From positions 1 to 64,000 of the forward strand of contig NZ_LOCQ01000042.1 of the NCBI RefSeq assembly GCF_001677885.1: a stretch of DNA of 64,000 nt, in the 5' to 3' direction. Below, piece by piece: positions 26,605 to 35,280 of this stretch. A program made the position numbers and the translations under genes. A model generated the notes under the pieces. It saw only the letters and a program-made list of their open reading frames with translations. It was not told the DNA's origin and searched no databases. This DNA comes from Janthinobacterium psychrotolerans. Its GTDB lineage: Bacteria > Pseudomonadota > Gammaproteobacteria > Burkholderiales > Burkholderiaceae_D. Position 1 is the stretch's first letter, and each line of letters begins with the position of its first letter.

Positions 26605-27486
26605 ATGAAACTGTCCAGCCACAATATCGAACTGTTCCTGGCCGTCGTCGATGGCGGCTCGTTTTCCAGCGCCGCGCGCGCCCTGCGGCGCTCGCCGTCG
26701 GCCGTCAGCATGGCGATCGCCCACCTGGAAGCGGAGCTGGGTATCAGTCTGTTCGATCGCGGTGCGCGCAACGCCGTGCCGACCCCGGCCGCGATGGCGC
26801 TATTGCCGCATGCGCGCCTGGTGGCCGAGCAGCTCAAGCAGTTGCACCTGCATGTGCAGCAGCTGGCGCAGGGCCTGGAAAGCCGCATCTCGCTGGGCAT
26901 CGCGGCCGAACTTGACCGCGCGCCGTTTTTGCGCGCCGTGCAGGCGCTGTCGCAGCGCCATCCCTTGCTCGATATCGAAGTGCTCACCGCGCCGCAGGAT
27001 GACGTGCTCGACCTGCTGCACCGCGGCCGCATCAGCGCCTGCATGGCCTTCGGTGGCGGTCGCATCAATCACGAGGAACAGTTCCAGCTGGTGGGCAGCG
27101 ACGCCTTGCTGGCGATTATCTCGACGCGCCATCCGCCCGGCGAGACCGGCAGGGCGGTGTATATCGAGGAACTGGTCAACCTGCGCCAGATCATCGTTGC
27201 CAGCCGCGAGCTGGCGCTGGCCGATGCGCGCCCCGTGGTGGGCCTGGCGCACTGGCGCACCGACAGCCTGCCGATGGCCCTGGCGATGGTGGAGGCGGGC
27301 CTGGGCTGGGGCAACTTTGCGCAAGCGGCGATCGCCGAGTCGCTCGCTGCCGGCCGGGTGCGCCGCCTGGCCTTCAAGAACACCGGCAACGGCCTGGCCT
27401 TGCCGATCCACCTGGTGTGGATGAAGGACCGGCCGCCGGGCATGGCGGCGCGGGCTTTTCTTCAGTTGCTGGCCGAAGCGCCCTGA
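26605..27486 (+). CDS. LysR-family transcriptional regulator
   Basis: A 293-residue LTTR. The helix-turn-helix lies at residues 5-62 (IELFLAVVDGGSFSSAARAL, then SPSAVSMAIAHLEAELGISL) and the effector domain at 90-290 (ISLGIAAELDRAPFLRAVQAL onward). It starts at ATG 26605 rather than further upstream, since the family start is KLSSHNIELFLAVV. Its end overlaps the convergent PACE efflux gene by 25 bases. LysR regulators often sit beside PACE pumps but normally in divergent order; here the orientation is tail to tail, so control of the pump is possible but not shown. Confidence 0.88.
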   Translation: MKLSSHNIELFLAVVDGGSFSSAARALRRSPSAVSMAIAHLEAELGISLFDRGARNAVPTPAAMALLPHARLVAEQLKQLHLHVQQLAQGLESRISLGIAAELDRAPFLRAVQALSQRHPLLDIEVLTAPQDDVLDLLHRGRISACMAFGGGRINHEEQFQLVGSDALLAIISTRHPPGETGRAVYIEELVNLRQIIVASRELALADARPVVGLAHWRTDSLPMALAMVEAGLGWGNFAQAAIAESLAAGRVRRLAFKNTGNGLALPIHLVWMKDRPPGMAARAFLQLLAEAP

Positions 27487-27929
27487 ATCGTACCGGAGTC
27501 TTCCGGTGGCTGCTGCGCCGACAGCGGCACGCCGAACAGGCCGTCGAAAATATAGTTGAAGACAAAGCTGTAGCAGGGAATGATCAGCATCAGCGCGAAA
27601 TCGAGCACGAAGGCCTCCCACAGGCTGATGTTCAACCACCAGGCGATCAGCGGGATCAGGTAGATCACCAGGGTGATCTGGAAGCCGATGGCGTGGACGA
27701 TGCGGCGCCAGACGGTGCGCGTGCGCGACACCTGCCGGATTTCCCAATATTCGAACGCCGTGTTGTACAGCAGGTTCCAGATCACGGCGATGCTGGTGAT
27801 CATCAGGGCCAGCGGCCCGGTGCTGGTGGGCGACTCGCCCGACAATAAAGTGAGCCACAGGGTGGAGATGGCCATGCCGATGATTTCAAAGGCGGTGACG
27901 TAGACGATCTTGCGTTGTATACCTTGCAT
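27462..27929 (-). CDS. PACE-family (AceI-like) multidrug/biocide efflux pump
   Basis: A 155-residue inner-membrane protein with four helices in two bacterial-transmembrane-pair repeats. The start MQGIQRKIVYVTAFE places the conserved glutamate at position 15, the residue needed for proton-coupled transport in AceI. The second repeat begins RRIVHAIGFQ and ends in IIPCYSFVFNYIFDGLFG, another PACE signature. AceI relatives export chlorhexidine, and others move biocides or polyamines. An in-frame ATG at 27959 would add ten residues and displace Glu15. The last 25 bases overlap the lysR gene. Confidence 0.9.
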   Translation of the reverse strand: MQGIQRKIVYVTAFEIIGMAISTLWLTLLSGESPTSTGPLALMITSIAVIWNLLYNTAFEYWEIRQVSRTRTVWRRIVHAIGFQITLVIYLIPLIAWWLNISLWEAFVLDFALMLIIPCYSFVFNYIFDGLFGVPLSAQQPPEDSGTIQGASASN

Positions 27930-27964
27930 ATAGTGCCTTCCGTATGAACTGGCAGGCATGATAA

Positions 27965-28011
27965 GTCAGTCATGCTGATCTTTGAAGTTGATAGCTGTCA
28001 GTTTTACTGAC
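27965..28011. promoter_or_regulatory. Repeated GTCAGT operator-like element upstream of the PACE gene
   Basis: GTCAGT occurs at 27965-27970 and again at 27997-28002, where TTT and ACTGAC (28006-28011) complete a perfect 15-base inverted repeat. The two copies are 32 bases apart, three helical turns, and lie 36-82 bases upstream of the pump start. The spacing suits cooperative binding by a dimeric repressor. The region also lies upstream of the divergent hypothetical gene at 28094. Confidence 0.4.
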
Positions 28012-28093
28012 GGCTGTTCTGGCTGGCGCGAACAGAGGATAATGATGGCTGGCGGACAAACGGTTCCGCCGCATCACCGCGAAGAAGGCACAC

Positions 28094-28552
28094 ATGCAAG
28101 GCGCAGCAGACAAGGCAGCAGAGAACAGTTCCGACAGCACGGCCAGCGACGAGATCCTGGCGCGTCCCCGTTTCCGGCCCCGTCCGTGGGAGCATCTGGA
28201 AACGCCGTATGACGTGGAAGTGTGGATCGAAGAGCACAACCGCAGCATGCAGGACAATATCGGCGCCCAGGAAACCGGCGTGGGCATCTGCTTCACCCTG
28301 GCCGAAGGCGGCGACATCTACATGCAGACCAGCGCCGACGGCGCCGTCGTGCTCGACGTCACGCCTGATGCGGCCTGGATCGCACCCCTGATCAGCGCGG
28401 CCACCGGCTGCGAAGCGCCGGACTCGTCATTGTGGGTTCTGCCCGACGATAAATTGATCCAATTGATCGTGGGCTTGTCGAGCCTGGTGGCCAGCACCTT
28501 GCTGGTGGTCGGACATGATTTTGGCTTGCGCCGGCGCGGCAGGGGCTTTTAG
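28094..28552 (+). CDS. Hypothetical acidic protein, 152 residues
   Basis: I do not recognise this protein. It starts MQGAADKAAENSSDSTASDE, an unstructured acidic stretch, followed by a compact region with TPYDVEVWIEEHNRSMQDN, GVGICFTLAEGGDIYMQTS and VVLDVTPDAAWIAPLI. The last part (WVLPDDKLIQLIVGLSSLVASTLLVV) is hydrophobic and could be one membrane helix or a buried helix, and the C-terminus is basic (RRRGRGF). Composition and codon use look coding. It is divergent from the PACE gene and convergent with the GT9 gene, so it is probably monocistronic. Confidence 0.65.
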   Translation: MQGAADKAAENSSDSTASDEILARPRFRPRPWEHLETPYDVEVWIEEHNRSMQDNIGAQETGVGICFTLAEGGDIYMQTSADGAVVLDVTPDAAWIAPLISAATGCEAPDSSLWVLPDDKLIQLIVGLSSLVASTLLVVGHDFGLRRRGRGF

Positions 28553-28587
28553 CGGCTGGTGGCCGTGCCGCTGCCTGGAGGCACTGT

Positions 28588-29679
28588 TCAGCCGGCAACC
28601 CGCAATGGCGCTGGCTCGGGCAGCAGCGCTTCGACGGCCGCCAGGGTCTCTTCGGCACTGACGCTGGCCAGCGTCAGGCCGGGCGCCAGGATCACGCGGT
28701 AGTGGCGGCTGGCCGGGTAAAACCAGCGGTAATTATCGGTGCGGATATAGTAGCCGACGATTTTTTTGTCGTAAGCCGAGGCGAGATGGATCACCGAGGT
28801 ATCGGGCGAGAGCACCAGTTCGCAGCGCCGTATCAGCGCCGCCAGTTGCAGGATATGGCCGGTCGGTGGCGAGCGCATGACGTTGGCATGGCCGGCGCCG
28901 TCGACGATTTCGGCCACGCGCGCTTCGCTGCCCGGTGCGGCGATCACCAGCAGGGCGTGGCGCGGATAGCGCGCGGCGAGGACGGCGCAGCAGCGCTGCG
29001 CGTCGGCCACGCTGACGGTGCGCTGCGCATTGCTGCCCTGGAAATTGAGGCAGAACAGGCCATCATGCGTGTCCAGCAGGGCGTCGCAGGCCGCGTCGAT
29101 GGCCGCGGCGTGCGCGTCCACGCCGAACAGTTCGTAGCGCATGTCGATGTCGCGCAGGTTGAATTGCTGGAAGGCGGCGAAAAAACTCTCGAGGATATGG
29201 GCGTTGCGGTCGCAAGGCACCGTATGGTCGAACATGCCCAGCTTTGCCGTCGAGGTGCCGTACTTCGGAATCGCAAACCCCGTCAGGTAGCGCGCCCCCA
29301 GCCATTTGATGCGCAGCAGCAGCGGAATCGAAAAACGGTTGTAGGGATTGAAGATGACGTCGTAGCGGCGACGGCGCAGCTCCGCGATGGTGGTGCGCAA
29401 GTCGCGCAGCAGCGGCTGCTTGTCCCAGACGATGATATCGCTGACGTGGGGATTGTCGGCGATGATGCTGCGGTTGGCGCTGCTGGCGGCCACATCGATC
29501 TGCCAGTGCGGGTAGTTTTTTTTCAGTTCGCGCAGCAGCGCGGTGGTGACGATCATGTCGCCGATCTTGTCGTTGCGCAAGATCAACACCTTGCGCACGC
29601 TGGCGATATCGAGCGCTTGCTTGTCGGATTTCCCCAGCAGGGCGTAGCTGATCAGGCGAGCGATGGTCTTTATCAACAT
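28588..29679 (-). CDS. Glycosyltransferase family 9 (heptosyltransferase-like)
   Basis: A 363-residue GT-B fold enzyme of the GT9 family. The N-terminal part has VLILRNDKIGDMIVTTALL, the usual acceptor-side start. The C-terminal nucleotide-sugar half has FCLNFQGSNAQRT and LSPDTSVIHLASAYDKKIVG. GT9 enzymes move ADP-heptose or related sugars onto lipopolysaccharide core or, in some cases, proteins. The start MLIKTIARL is chosen; the longer frame to 29871 overlaps the upstream gene. It follows the LafW-like gene on the same strand with only 34 bases between, so it may be read from the flg transcript and could glycosylate a flagellar part; that is inference. Confidence 0.88.
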   Translation of the reverse strand: MLIKTIARLISYALLGKSDKQALDIASVRKVLILRNDKIGDMIVTTALLRELKKNYPHWQIDVAASSANRSIIADNPHVSDIIVWDKQPLLRDLRTTIAELRRRRYDVIFNPYNRFSIPLLLRIKWLGARYLTGFAIPKYGTSTAKLGMFDHTVPCDRNAHILESFFAAFQQFNLRDIDMRYELFGVDAHAAAIDAACDALLDTHDGLFCLNFQGSNAQRTVSVADAQRCCAVLAARYPRHALLVIAAPGSEARVAEIVDGAGHANVMRSPPTGHILQLAALIRRCELVLSPDTSVIHLASAYDKKIVGYYIRTDNYRWFYPASRHYRVILAPGLTLASVSAEETLAAVEALLPEPAPLRVAG

Positions 29680-29713
29680 GAATTCCAGGCAGGGATGACG
29701 GGCAGGGCGCGCA

Positions 29714-30754
29714 CTAGCGCATGCCCAGCAGCGCCACCACGCGTTCGCGGCTGATGCCGACCAGGGCCGAACTGATGGCCAGCAGCGATTCATAGCCGGG
29801 CTTGCTGGCCTTGTCCGTGAAGCTTTGCGCCACCGTTTCCATGCCGGCCTCGACCGGCTTGGCCTGGGCACTCTCGACCCTGGCGGTGGCCTGTGCCAGC
29901 GCCAGGCTGACCGACGCGCGCGACTGCTGAATATGCGCCAGCGCCTGCACCACTTCGTGCAAGGTGGCGCGCAGCGCTTCGGTGTCGCCGGTATCCCATT
30001 GTTCCGGAACGATGGCGGCCGGTTCAGGATCGGTCTTGACGCGGTTCATCTGGCCGGTGGGGAAGCGGATGCCGCTGCCACGTACCGCCAGGCTGTCGCG
30101 CACATTGGCCCATGATGACTCGGGCGTGCTGAACACGAGCTGGCCTTGCTCGCCCTGGCGCACGCGGATATTCGACGGCATCAGGGCGCGGTCGAAGCGG
30201 GCAATGATTTCTTCGTCGGACAGGCCCGGTTCGATATTCACGGAACGCAAGGTCTGGTTCGCGCCGCTCACGGAAAACGACAGCACCTCCTGCGAACCTT
30301 CCTGCAGGCTGGCCATGGTCAGGCCGCGGATGGTGAAGCTTTGCTGTGCCGACTGCGGGCTGCTGTAGCCGAGCTGGGCGTCGAGCGAACCGCCCGAGGC
30401 GCTGGTGCGGTCGCGCCAGGTGCCGCTGAACTGGCGCACCCGTGCTTCGACCTGGCCATCGCGGCCGGCGCGCGCGGCCAGCTTGGCGGCCAGCTCGCTT
30501 TTCAGCGCCTGCAGCTGGCTGCTGCTGCGTTCCAGATAATCGAGGGTTTGCTGGGCGTTCGAGATCTCGCCCTGCAAATGGTGATCCCAGTTGCTCAGTC
30601 CGCGCTGCAGCGGCGCCGCCGAGCCTCTCGGCGAAGCGCCGTCGGCGCGCGCGCTGGCGCCGTCAACGCTGCCCGAGGCGCCATCGACGCCGCGCGCCGT
30701 GCCGCTGCCTTTGCCGGAGACACCGGAAGAATTGGGGAGCTGGGCGATTTGCAT
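29714..30754 (-). CDS. LafW-like hook-associated candidate protein downstream of flgL
   Basis: A 346-residue protein four bases after flgL. The N-terminal 50 residues are low-complexity with three DGAS repeats. A helical stretch (about 55-115, AQQTLDYLERSSSQLQALKS) is followed by a beta-rich region (about 145-240) with SVNIEPGLSDEEIIARFDRA and GEQGQLVFSTPE, resembling the Flagellin_IN-type insertions of filament-associated proteins. A second helical part (about 260-346) ends SRERVVALLGMR. This helix-beta-helix plan is that of axial flagellar proteins. In Flag-2/lateral clusters the gene after lfgL is lafW, called a hook-associated protein, which matches the position. Homology itself is not proven. 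Confidence 0.6.
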   Translation of the reverse strand: MQIAQLPNSSGVSGKGSGTARGVDGASGSVDGASARADGASPRGSAAPLQRGLSNWDHHLQGEISNAQQTLDYLERSSSQLQALKSELAAKLAARAGRDGQVEARVRQFSGTWRDRTSASGGSLDAQLGYSSPQSAQQSFTIRGLTMASLQEGSQEVLSFSVSGANQTLRSVNIEPGLSDEEIIARFDRALMPSNIRVRQGEQGQLVFSTPESSWANVRDSLAVRGSGIRFPTGQMNRVKTDPEPAAIVPEQWDTGDTEALRATLHEVVQALAHIQQSRASVSLALAQATARVESAQAKPVEAGMETVAQSFTDKASKPGYESLLAISSALVGISRERVVALLGMR

Positions 30755-30758
30755 GGGA

Positions 30759-31670
30759 TCAGAGGATGTCGAACAGGGAGAGCGCGCCCACTTTGCCGTA
30801 GGCCTTGTAGGTCGCTTCGAGTGCGGTCTGGTAGCCGGTCAGGTCGATGGCCGCCGCGCCGATGTCGGCCTTTTTCAATTCCAGCAGGGCATTATTGTTC
30901 GACAGCGACACATTATCCAGGTTGTTGTTCAGGGTCGACAGGATATTCTGCGCACCACCAAAGATGGCAATTTTACCAGACAATAACTCCATGCCCTCGT
31001 CGGTGCCGTCGAGCGCGTTCGTGACCGACGCGCGTACCGCCGGGTCGGCCGGATTGAGGCCGGGGGCGCTCAGGGTCTCGATGGTCTGGTCGATCTTGTT
31101 GAGCCAGTTTTCCAGGTTCTTCACGTCGACGTTTGCCGCCTGCGTGATGCCATTGCCCACCACCACCGTCTGCGTTTCGGTATTGCCCGCATAGCTGTAG
31201 CGTGAACCGACCGCCGCGCTGGCGTCGTAGGCGATCGCCGGCTTGTCGGTGGCGGTACCGGAAAACATGTAGCGGCCTTCCTGGTCCTTCAGGTTGGAGG
31301 TGTACAACACGCTGTCGCGCATGGCGCGCAGCGATTCGGTCATCGCCTTCAGGTCCGACGGCGCATTGCTGCCATCGGCGGCCCACACCAGCAGATCGCG
31401 CGCCTGGCCGATGTCGGAGACCATGCTGGACAGGTAATTTTCATTTTTCAGCAAGCGCGTCTGCACTGCGGAAATATTATCCTTGTACTGCGTCACCATC
31501 GCCTGTTCGCGCGTCAGGCGCGAGATGCGTACATTGCCGATCGGATCGTCCGATGGCAACTGGATGCGCAAGCCCGACGACATCTGCTGCGTCAGGTAAT
31601 TGATGCGTTCCTGGTTTTGCTGGATCGATACATTGATCAGCGACTGATACTGGTTGCTCGCTACACGCAT
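30759..31670 (-). CDS. flgL: Flagellar hook-filament junction protein FlgL (HAP3)
   Basis: A 303-residue axial protein. The N-terminal helix region (MRVASNQYQSLINVSIQQNQ, then YLTQQMSSGLRIQLPSDDP) and the C-terminal helix (LLELKKADIGAAAIDLTGYQ to ALSLFDIL) are the flagellin-like D0/D1 segments. FlgL links FlgK to the filament outside the cell. It follows flgK with nine bases between. The middle contains KDQEGRYMFSGTATDKPAI, the usual FlgL insert. It is a late part of the flg operon. Confidence 0.94.
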   Translation of the reverse strand: MRVASNQYQSLINVSIQQNQERINYLTQQMSSGLRIQLPSDDPIGNVRISRLTREQAMVTQYKDNISAVQTRLLKNENYLSSMVSDIGQARDLLVWAADGSNAPSDLKAMTESLRAMRDSVLYTSNLKDQEGRYMFSGTATDKPAIAYDASAAVGSRYSYAGNTETQTVVVGNGITQAANVDVKNLENWLNKIDQTIETLSAPGLNPADPAVRASVTNALDGTDEGMELLSGKIAIFGGAQNILSTLNNNLDNVSLSNNNALLELKKADIGAAAIDLTGYQTALEATYKAYGKVGALSLFDIL

Positions 31671-31679
31671 GACTGCTCC

Positions 31680-33044
31680 TTAACCCATCATTGCCAAAGT
31701 GGCGTCAAACAGCGTATTGGCGACGGAAATGACTTTCATGTTCGCCTGGTACATATTCTGGAATTCCACCAGGTTCATCGCTTCCTCGTCCTTGTTCACG
31801 GCGCTCGTCGCGTTCCAGTCGTTGACCGCCTGACCGCGCACCGTATCGGCGGTTTTCAGCAAGGCCTGGTTCTGCTGGCTGGCGATGCCCAGCTTGCCCA
31901 CCAGTTGCGTATCGGCGTCGCTCATCAGCACCTGGCCCAGCCAGGCCACGGTGACCGGCTGGTTCTTGATATCGATCAGGCTTTGCAGGTTCTTGCTGTC
32001 GCCGGCGGCGCCACCGGCGCTGGCCAGCGCCAGGTTGGCCGTCGTCAAATTCTTGTTGATCGACATGACGCCGTCATTATATTCGAACAGATCCGGTCCG
32101 CTCGCGCCGGCCATGGTCTGGCCCAGGTTCAGCTGCTTGTTGATCTTGTCGGTCAGGCTCTTGCCCAAGTCGCGCAGCGACTGCTGCAGCGGTCGCAAGG
32201 TGTTCTGTTCGAATTCGCCCAGGCCGCCGATCTGCCCGCCGATGGCGACGTTGTCGATCTTGAACGTCGAATTGGCAAATTTCAAGCTGATGCTCTGGTC
32301 GCCAACGGCGTTTTCACTACTCTCCAGGGTGGCCGACATATTGCCGATCACCAGCGGCTGGCCGCTTTTCAGGGAAATACTGAGCGAGCCATCCGGCTGG
32401 GAACTGACTTCGACGCCCATCTGCGCCGCCAGGCCGTCGACCAGCTGGTCGCGTGCGTCGATCAGCGCCGAGACGTTGGTGCCGGCCGCGTTCGAGGTAG
32501 AGATGCGCTGGTTCAGCGAGGCGATGTTTTGCAGCGCGGTATTAGCTTGTGGCATCATCGCCGCACGCTGCTGGTGCAGCGACAGCGTCTGGTTGCGCAT
32601 GACATTGTCGATGCTGTTGAAATGCTGGGCCATGGCGTCGGCCGAAGTGATGATCTGCTGGCGCAGCGGGGTCGAGGTGGGGTCGACCGCGGCCGCGTTC
32701 AAGGCCGTGAAAAAGCCGTCGATGCCGTTGCTGATGCTCGACTTTTCATCGCCCATCACGCGTTCGAGCTGGGTCAGGTAAGGCTGGGCCTGCGAACGGA
32801 AACCCTGGTCCGACGCTGCGCGCCACATCTGCTGGCTTTTATAGGCGTCGCTGAAACGCATCAGCGCACCGACCTCCACGCCATTGCCGGCCGAACGCAC
32901 GCCAGCACCGGAAGACAGCGATGTCAACAGGACGCCCTGGCGGGTATAGCCCGGGGTTTGCAGGTTGGCGATATTCTGGCTCGCCGCACCGAGCGCGGCT
33001 TGTGCGGCGATGCTGCCCGACAGGGCATTGCTGATCATGCTCAT
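31680..33044 (-). CDS. flgK: Flagellar hook-associated protein FlgK (HAP1)
   Basis: A 454-residue protein forming the first hook-filament junction ring. The start SMISNALSGSIAAQAALGAA and NIANLQTPGYTRQG is the rod/hook family motif, and the C-terminus AMNLVEFQNMYQANMKVISVA with LFDATLAMMG is the closing helix. It is about 90 residues shorter than the enterobacterial protein, mostly in the outer variable domain. It is transcribed after flgJ, with 53 bases between the genes, and ahead of flgL. Confidence 0.95.
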   Translation of the reverse strand: MSMISNALSGSIAAQAALGAASQNIANLQTPGYTRQGVLLTSLSSGAGVRSAGNGVEVGALMRFSDAYKSQQMWRAASDQGFRSQAQPYLTQLERVMGDEKSSISNGIDGFFTALNAAAVDPTSTPLRQQIITSADAMAQHFNSIDNVMRNQTLSLHQQRAAMMPQANTALQNIASLNQRISTSNAAGTNVSALIDARDQLVDGLAAQMGVEVSSQPDGSLSISLKSGQPLVIGNMSATLESSENAVGDQSISLKFANSTFKIDNVAIGGQIGGLGEFEQNTLRPLQQSLRDLGKSLTDKINKQLNLGQTMAGASGPDLFEYNDGVMSINKNLTTANLALASAGGAAGDSKNLQSLIDIKNQPVTVAWLGQVLMSDADTQLVGKLGIASQQNQALLKTADTVRGQAVNDWNATSAVNKDEEAMNLVEFQNMYQANMKVISVANTLFDATLAMMG

Positions 33045-33097
33045 GGCATTCTTTCGTGAGAGGGGGCGCTAGCGCTACCTCTGTTACAGGCGACGCT

Positions 33098-33490
33098 TCA
33101 GGCAGGCTTATTAAGTCCGCCCGCAACTTTGTCCGATTTGACATCGATTTTCGCGGCAGGGGACGCGGCGGAAGGCAGTAACTGGCGCAAGATCGCGTCG
33201 GCGATGCCGAACGCGCGCTGGCCGGCCATCTTGTCGGCCACCAGGTTGTCGGCCAGTTCCAGCATATCGCTGTTGACCGTATCCTTGTAGACGCTGTCTT
33301 CGCCGGCCATCTCGCGCGTGCCCGCACGCATCTGGCGCAGCATGTGCGAGATGAAAAAGGCTTCGAACTTGACGGCCGCCTCGGTGGCCTTGGCCGCATA
33401 GCGCGGATCGGCCGGCGCCACGGCGCCAGGCGACTTGTCGTCCAGCGCCGAGGGCAGGGCGCCATTGCTGTTGTCGATAGAAAAGCTCAT
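33098..33490 (-). CDS. flgJ: FlgJ rod-cap domain only (no muramidase)
   Basis: A 130-residue protein equal to the N-terminal half of FlgJ. AAVKFEAFFISHMLRQMRAG and YKDTVNSDMLELADNLVADKMAG with GIADAILRQLL are the rod-binding motifs. There is no C-terminal glucosaminidase domain; that function is encoded separately at 40542-41303. FlgJ of this short type caps the growing rod. The start ATGAGCTTTTCTATC overlaps the flgI stop in ATGA. The longer frame to 33625 lies in flgI and is a shadow. Confidence 0.93.
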   Translation of the reverse strand: MSFSIDNSNGALPSALDDKSPGAVAPADPRYAAKATEAAVKFEAFFISHMLRQMRAGTREMAGEDSVYKDTVNSDMLELADNLVADKMAGQRAFGIADAILRQLLPSAASPAAKIDVKSDKVAGGLNKPA

Positions 33491-34599
33491 CAGATCACCA
33501 CCAGTTCGCCTTCGATGGCGCCGGCCTGGTCGAGCGCCTGCAGGATCGCCATGATGTCGTCGGGCGACGCGCCCAGGCTGTTGACGACGTCGATGATGGC
33601 CTGCAGCTTGGCGCCGGCAGGCCACTGGAACATATTGCCATTGCCCTGGTCGACCGTCACTTTGGACTGCGGCGTGACGGTGGTCTGGCCGCGGCCGAAC
33701 GGCGCCGGCTGGCTGACGGCGGAGCTTTCCGAGATCACCACTTTCAGCGCGCCATGGGTGACGGCGGCGGCCTTGACGCGCAAGCCTTCGGCGATCACCA
33801 CCGTGCCGGTGCGTGAATTGAAGACCACCTTCGGCGTGTCGACGCCGACGTCGACGCTGAGCGCTTCGAGCTTGGCCATGAAGGCCACGCGCTGGGTCGG
33901 GTTTTCGGGGGCGATCACTTCCACGCTGGTGGCGTCGCTGGTGGTGGCGACGGCGCCGAAGCGGCGGTTGACGGCTTCGACGATATTGATCGCCGTTTCA
34001 AAATGGGGGCGGCGCAAGTTGAGCGTGACGGTCGGGCGGGTGGAAAAGTCGCTGATGATTTCGCGCTCGATATTGGCGCCGTTGGGAATGCGGCCCGAGG
34101 TCGGTGTATTGACGGTAACGGACGAGCCGCTTTTTCCTGACGCGCTCAGGCCGCCAACCACCACGTTGCCTTGCGCCAGCGCATAGGTTTCATTGTCGGC
34201 CGCGCGCAGCTGCGTCAGCAGCAAGGTGCCGCCGCGCAGGCTTTTCGCGTCGCCCAGCGACGACACCGTGACGTCGATCGCCTGGCCGCGGCGGTAGCCG
34301 GGAGGAAATACGGCGCTGACCATCACGGTGGCGACGTTCTTGCTTTTCGATTCGGCGCCGTCGGGCAGCTTGACGCCGAACTGCTTGAGCATGTTGACCA
34401 CCGACTGGCTGGAAAACTTCACCTGGGTGGTGTCGCCACTGCCGTTCAGGCCGACCACCAGGCCGTAGCCGACCAGCGGATTGTCACGCACGCCTTCGAT
34501 GCTGACCAGGTTGCGCAGCACTTGCGCCGCCGTGGCGGGCAGCGACATGCCGCAGAAGACAGCCAGCACGGCGGCGGGCAGGACGGAACGCAATTTCAT
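33490..34599 (-). CDS. flgI: Flagellar P-ring protein FlgI
   Basis: A 369-residue periplasmic protein that builds the ring around the rod in the peptidoglycan layer. The signal peptide is [19 protein letters not shown], ending at PATA. The family start [20 protein letters not shown] and [17 protein letters not shown] follows, and [19 protein letters not shown] closes the protein. Length is standard. It follows flgH by nine bases and overlaps flgJ by one base in ATGA. Confidence 0.97.
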   Translation of the reverse strand: MKLRSVLPAAVLAVFCGMSLPATAAQVLRNLVSIEGVRDNPLVGYGLVVGLNGSGDTTQVKFSSQSVVNMLKQFGVKLPDGAESKSKNVATVMVSAVFPPGYRRGQAIDVTVSSLGDAKSLRGGTLLLTQLRAADNETYALAQGNVVVGGLSASGKSGSSVTVNTPTSGRIPNGANIEREIISDFSTRPTVTLNLRRPHFETAINIVEAVNRRFGAVATTSDATSVEVIAPENPTQRVAFMAKLEALSVDVGVDTPKVVFNSRTGTVVIAEGLRVKAAAVTHGALKVVISESSAVSQPAPFGRGQTTVTPQSKVTVDQGNGNMFQWPAGAKLQAIIDVVNSLGASPDDIMAILQALDQAGAIEGELVVI

Positions 34600-34608
34600 G
34601 ATGTCACC

Positions 34609-35280
34609 TTAAAACGGCATCCACGGGCCGACGAAAAAGCGCGTCAGCCAGCCCGGGGTATTGGCTTCGGCCAGGGTGCCCTGGCCGGAATAGGCGATGC
34701 GTGCATTGGCGATGCGCAAGGACGACACCTGGTTGTTCGAATCGATGTCGGCCGCGCGCAGATAGCCGCGCAGGCGCACGAATTCCTCGCCCTGGTTCAG
34801 CGTCAGGGTCTTTTCGCCCTGCACCCGCAGCAGGCCGTTCGGCAGCACTTCCTGCACGATCACCGTGATCGCGCCCGACAAGGCATTTTGCTGGGTGCTG
34901 GTCGAGTCGCCGGCAAAGTTGCGGTCGGCCGACAGGTCGATGCCGGTCTTCGGAAAGGTCTTGCCCAGCAAATTGGCTGCTTTCACGCCAACGGTCGAAC
35001 CCTTGTTGAACGAGGTGCCGGCCTTCTTGCTGGCCTGGGTGGTTTCCTGCAGCGAGACGGTGACCACGTCGCCGACGCGAAAGGCGCGGCTGTCCGAGGT
35101 CAGCGAGATGCCGGCATCGGAGTTGAACACGCCGCCGGCCACGCCGCCGCGTCCGCTGTTGCGCTGGGCCACCAGCGGCTCCTCGGAAAAGGTTGGCGCC
35201 ACCGGCGCGGCCGGGCCGCTGGCGCAGCCGGCCAGCAGCACGGCCGCCAGCGCCACGATGGCTTGCCTGGTCGCTTGCAT
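34609..35280 (-). CDS. flgH: Flagellar L-ring lipoprotein FlgH
   Basis: A 223-residue outer-membrane lipoprotein. The lipobox LLAGCASGP with the acylated cysteine follows the hydrophobic signal. Family segments are AFRVGDVVTVSLQETTQASK, VTVIVQEVLPNGLLRVQGE and the end RIAYSGQGTLAEANTPGWLT with FFVGPWMPF. FlgH forms the outer ring through which the hook passes. Its first base overlaps the end of flgG. Confidence 0.97.
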   Translation of the reverse strand: MQATRQAIVALAAVLLAGCASGPAAPVAPTFSEEPLVAQRNSGRGGVAGGVFNSDAGISLTSDSRAFRVGDVVTVSLQETTQASKKAGTSFNKGSTVGVKAANLLGKTFPKTGIDLSADRNFAGDSTSTQQNALSGAITVIVQEVLPNGLLRVQGEKTLTLNQGEEFVRLRGYLRAADIDSNNQVSSLRIANARIAYSGQGTLAEANTPGWLTRFFVGPWMPF

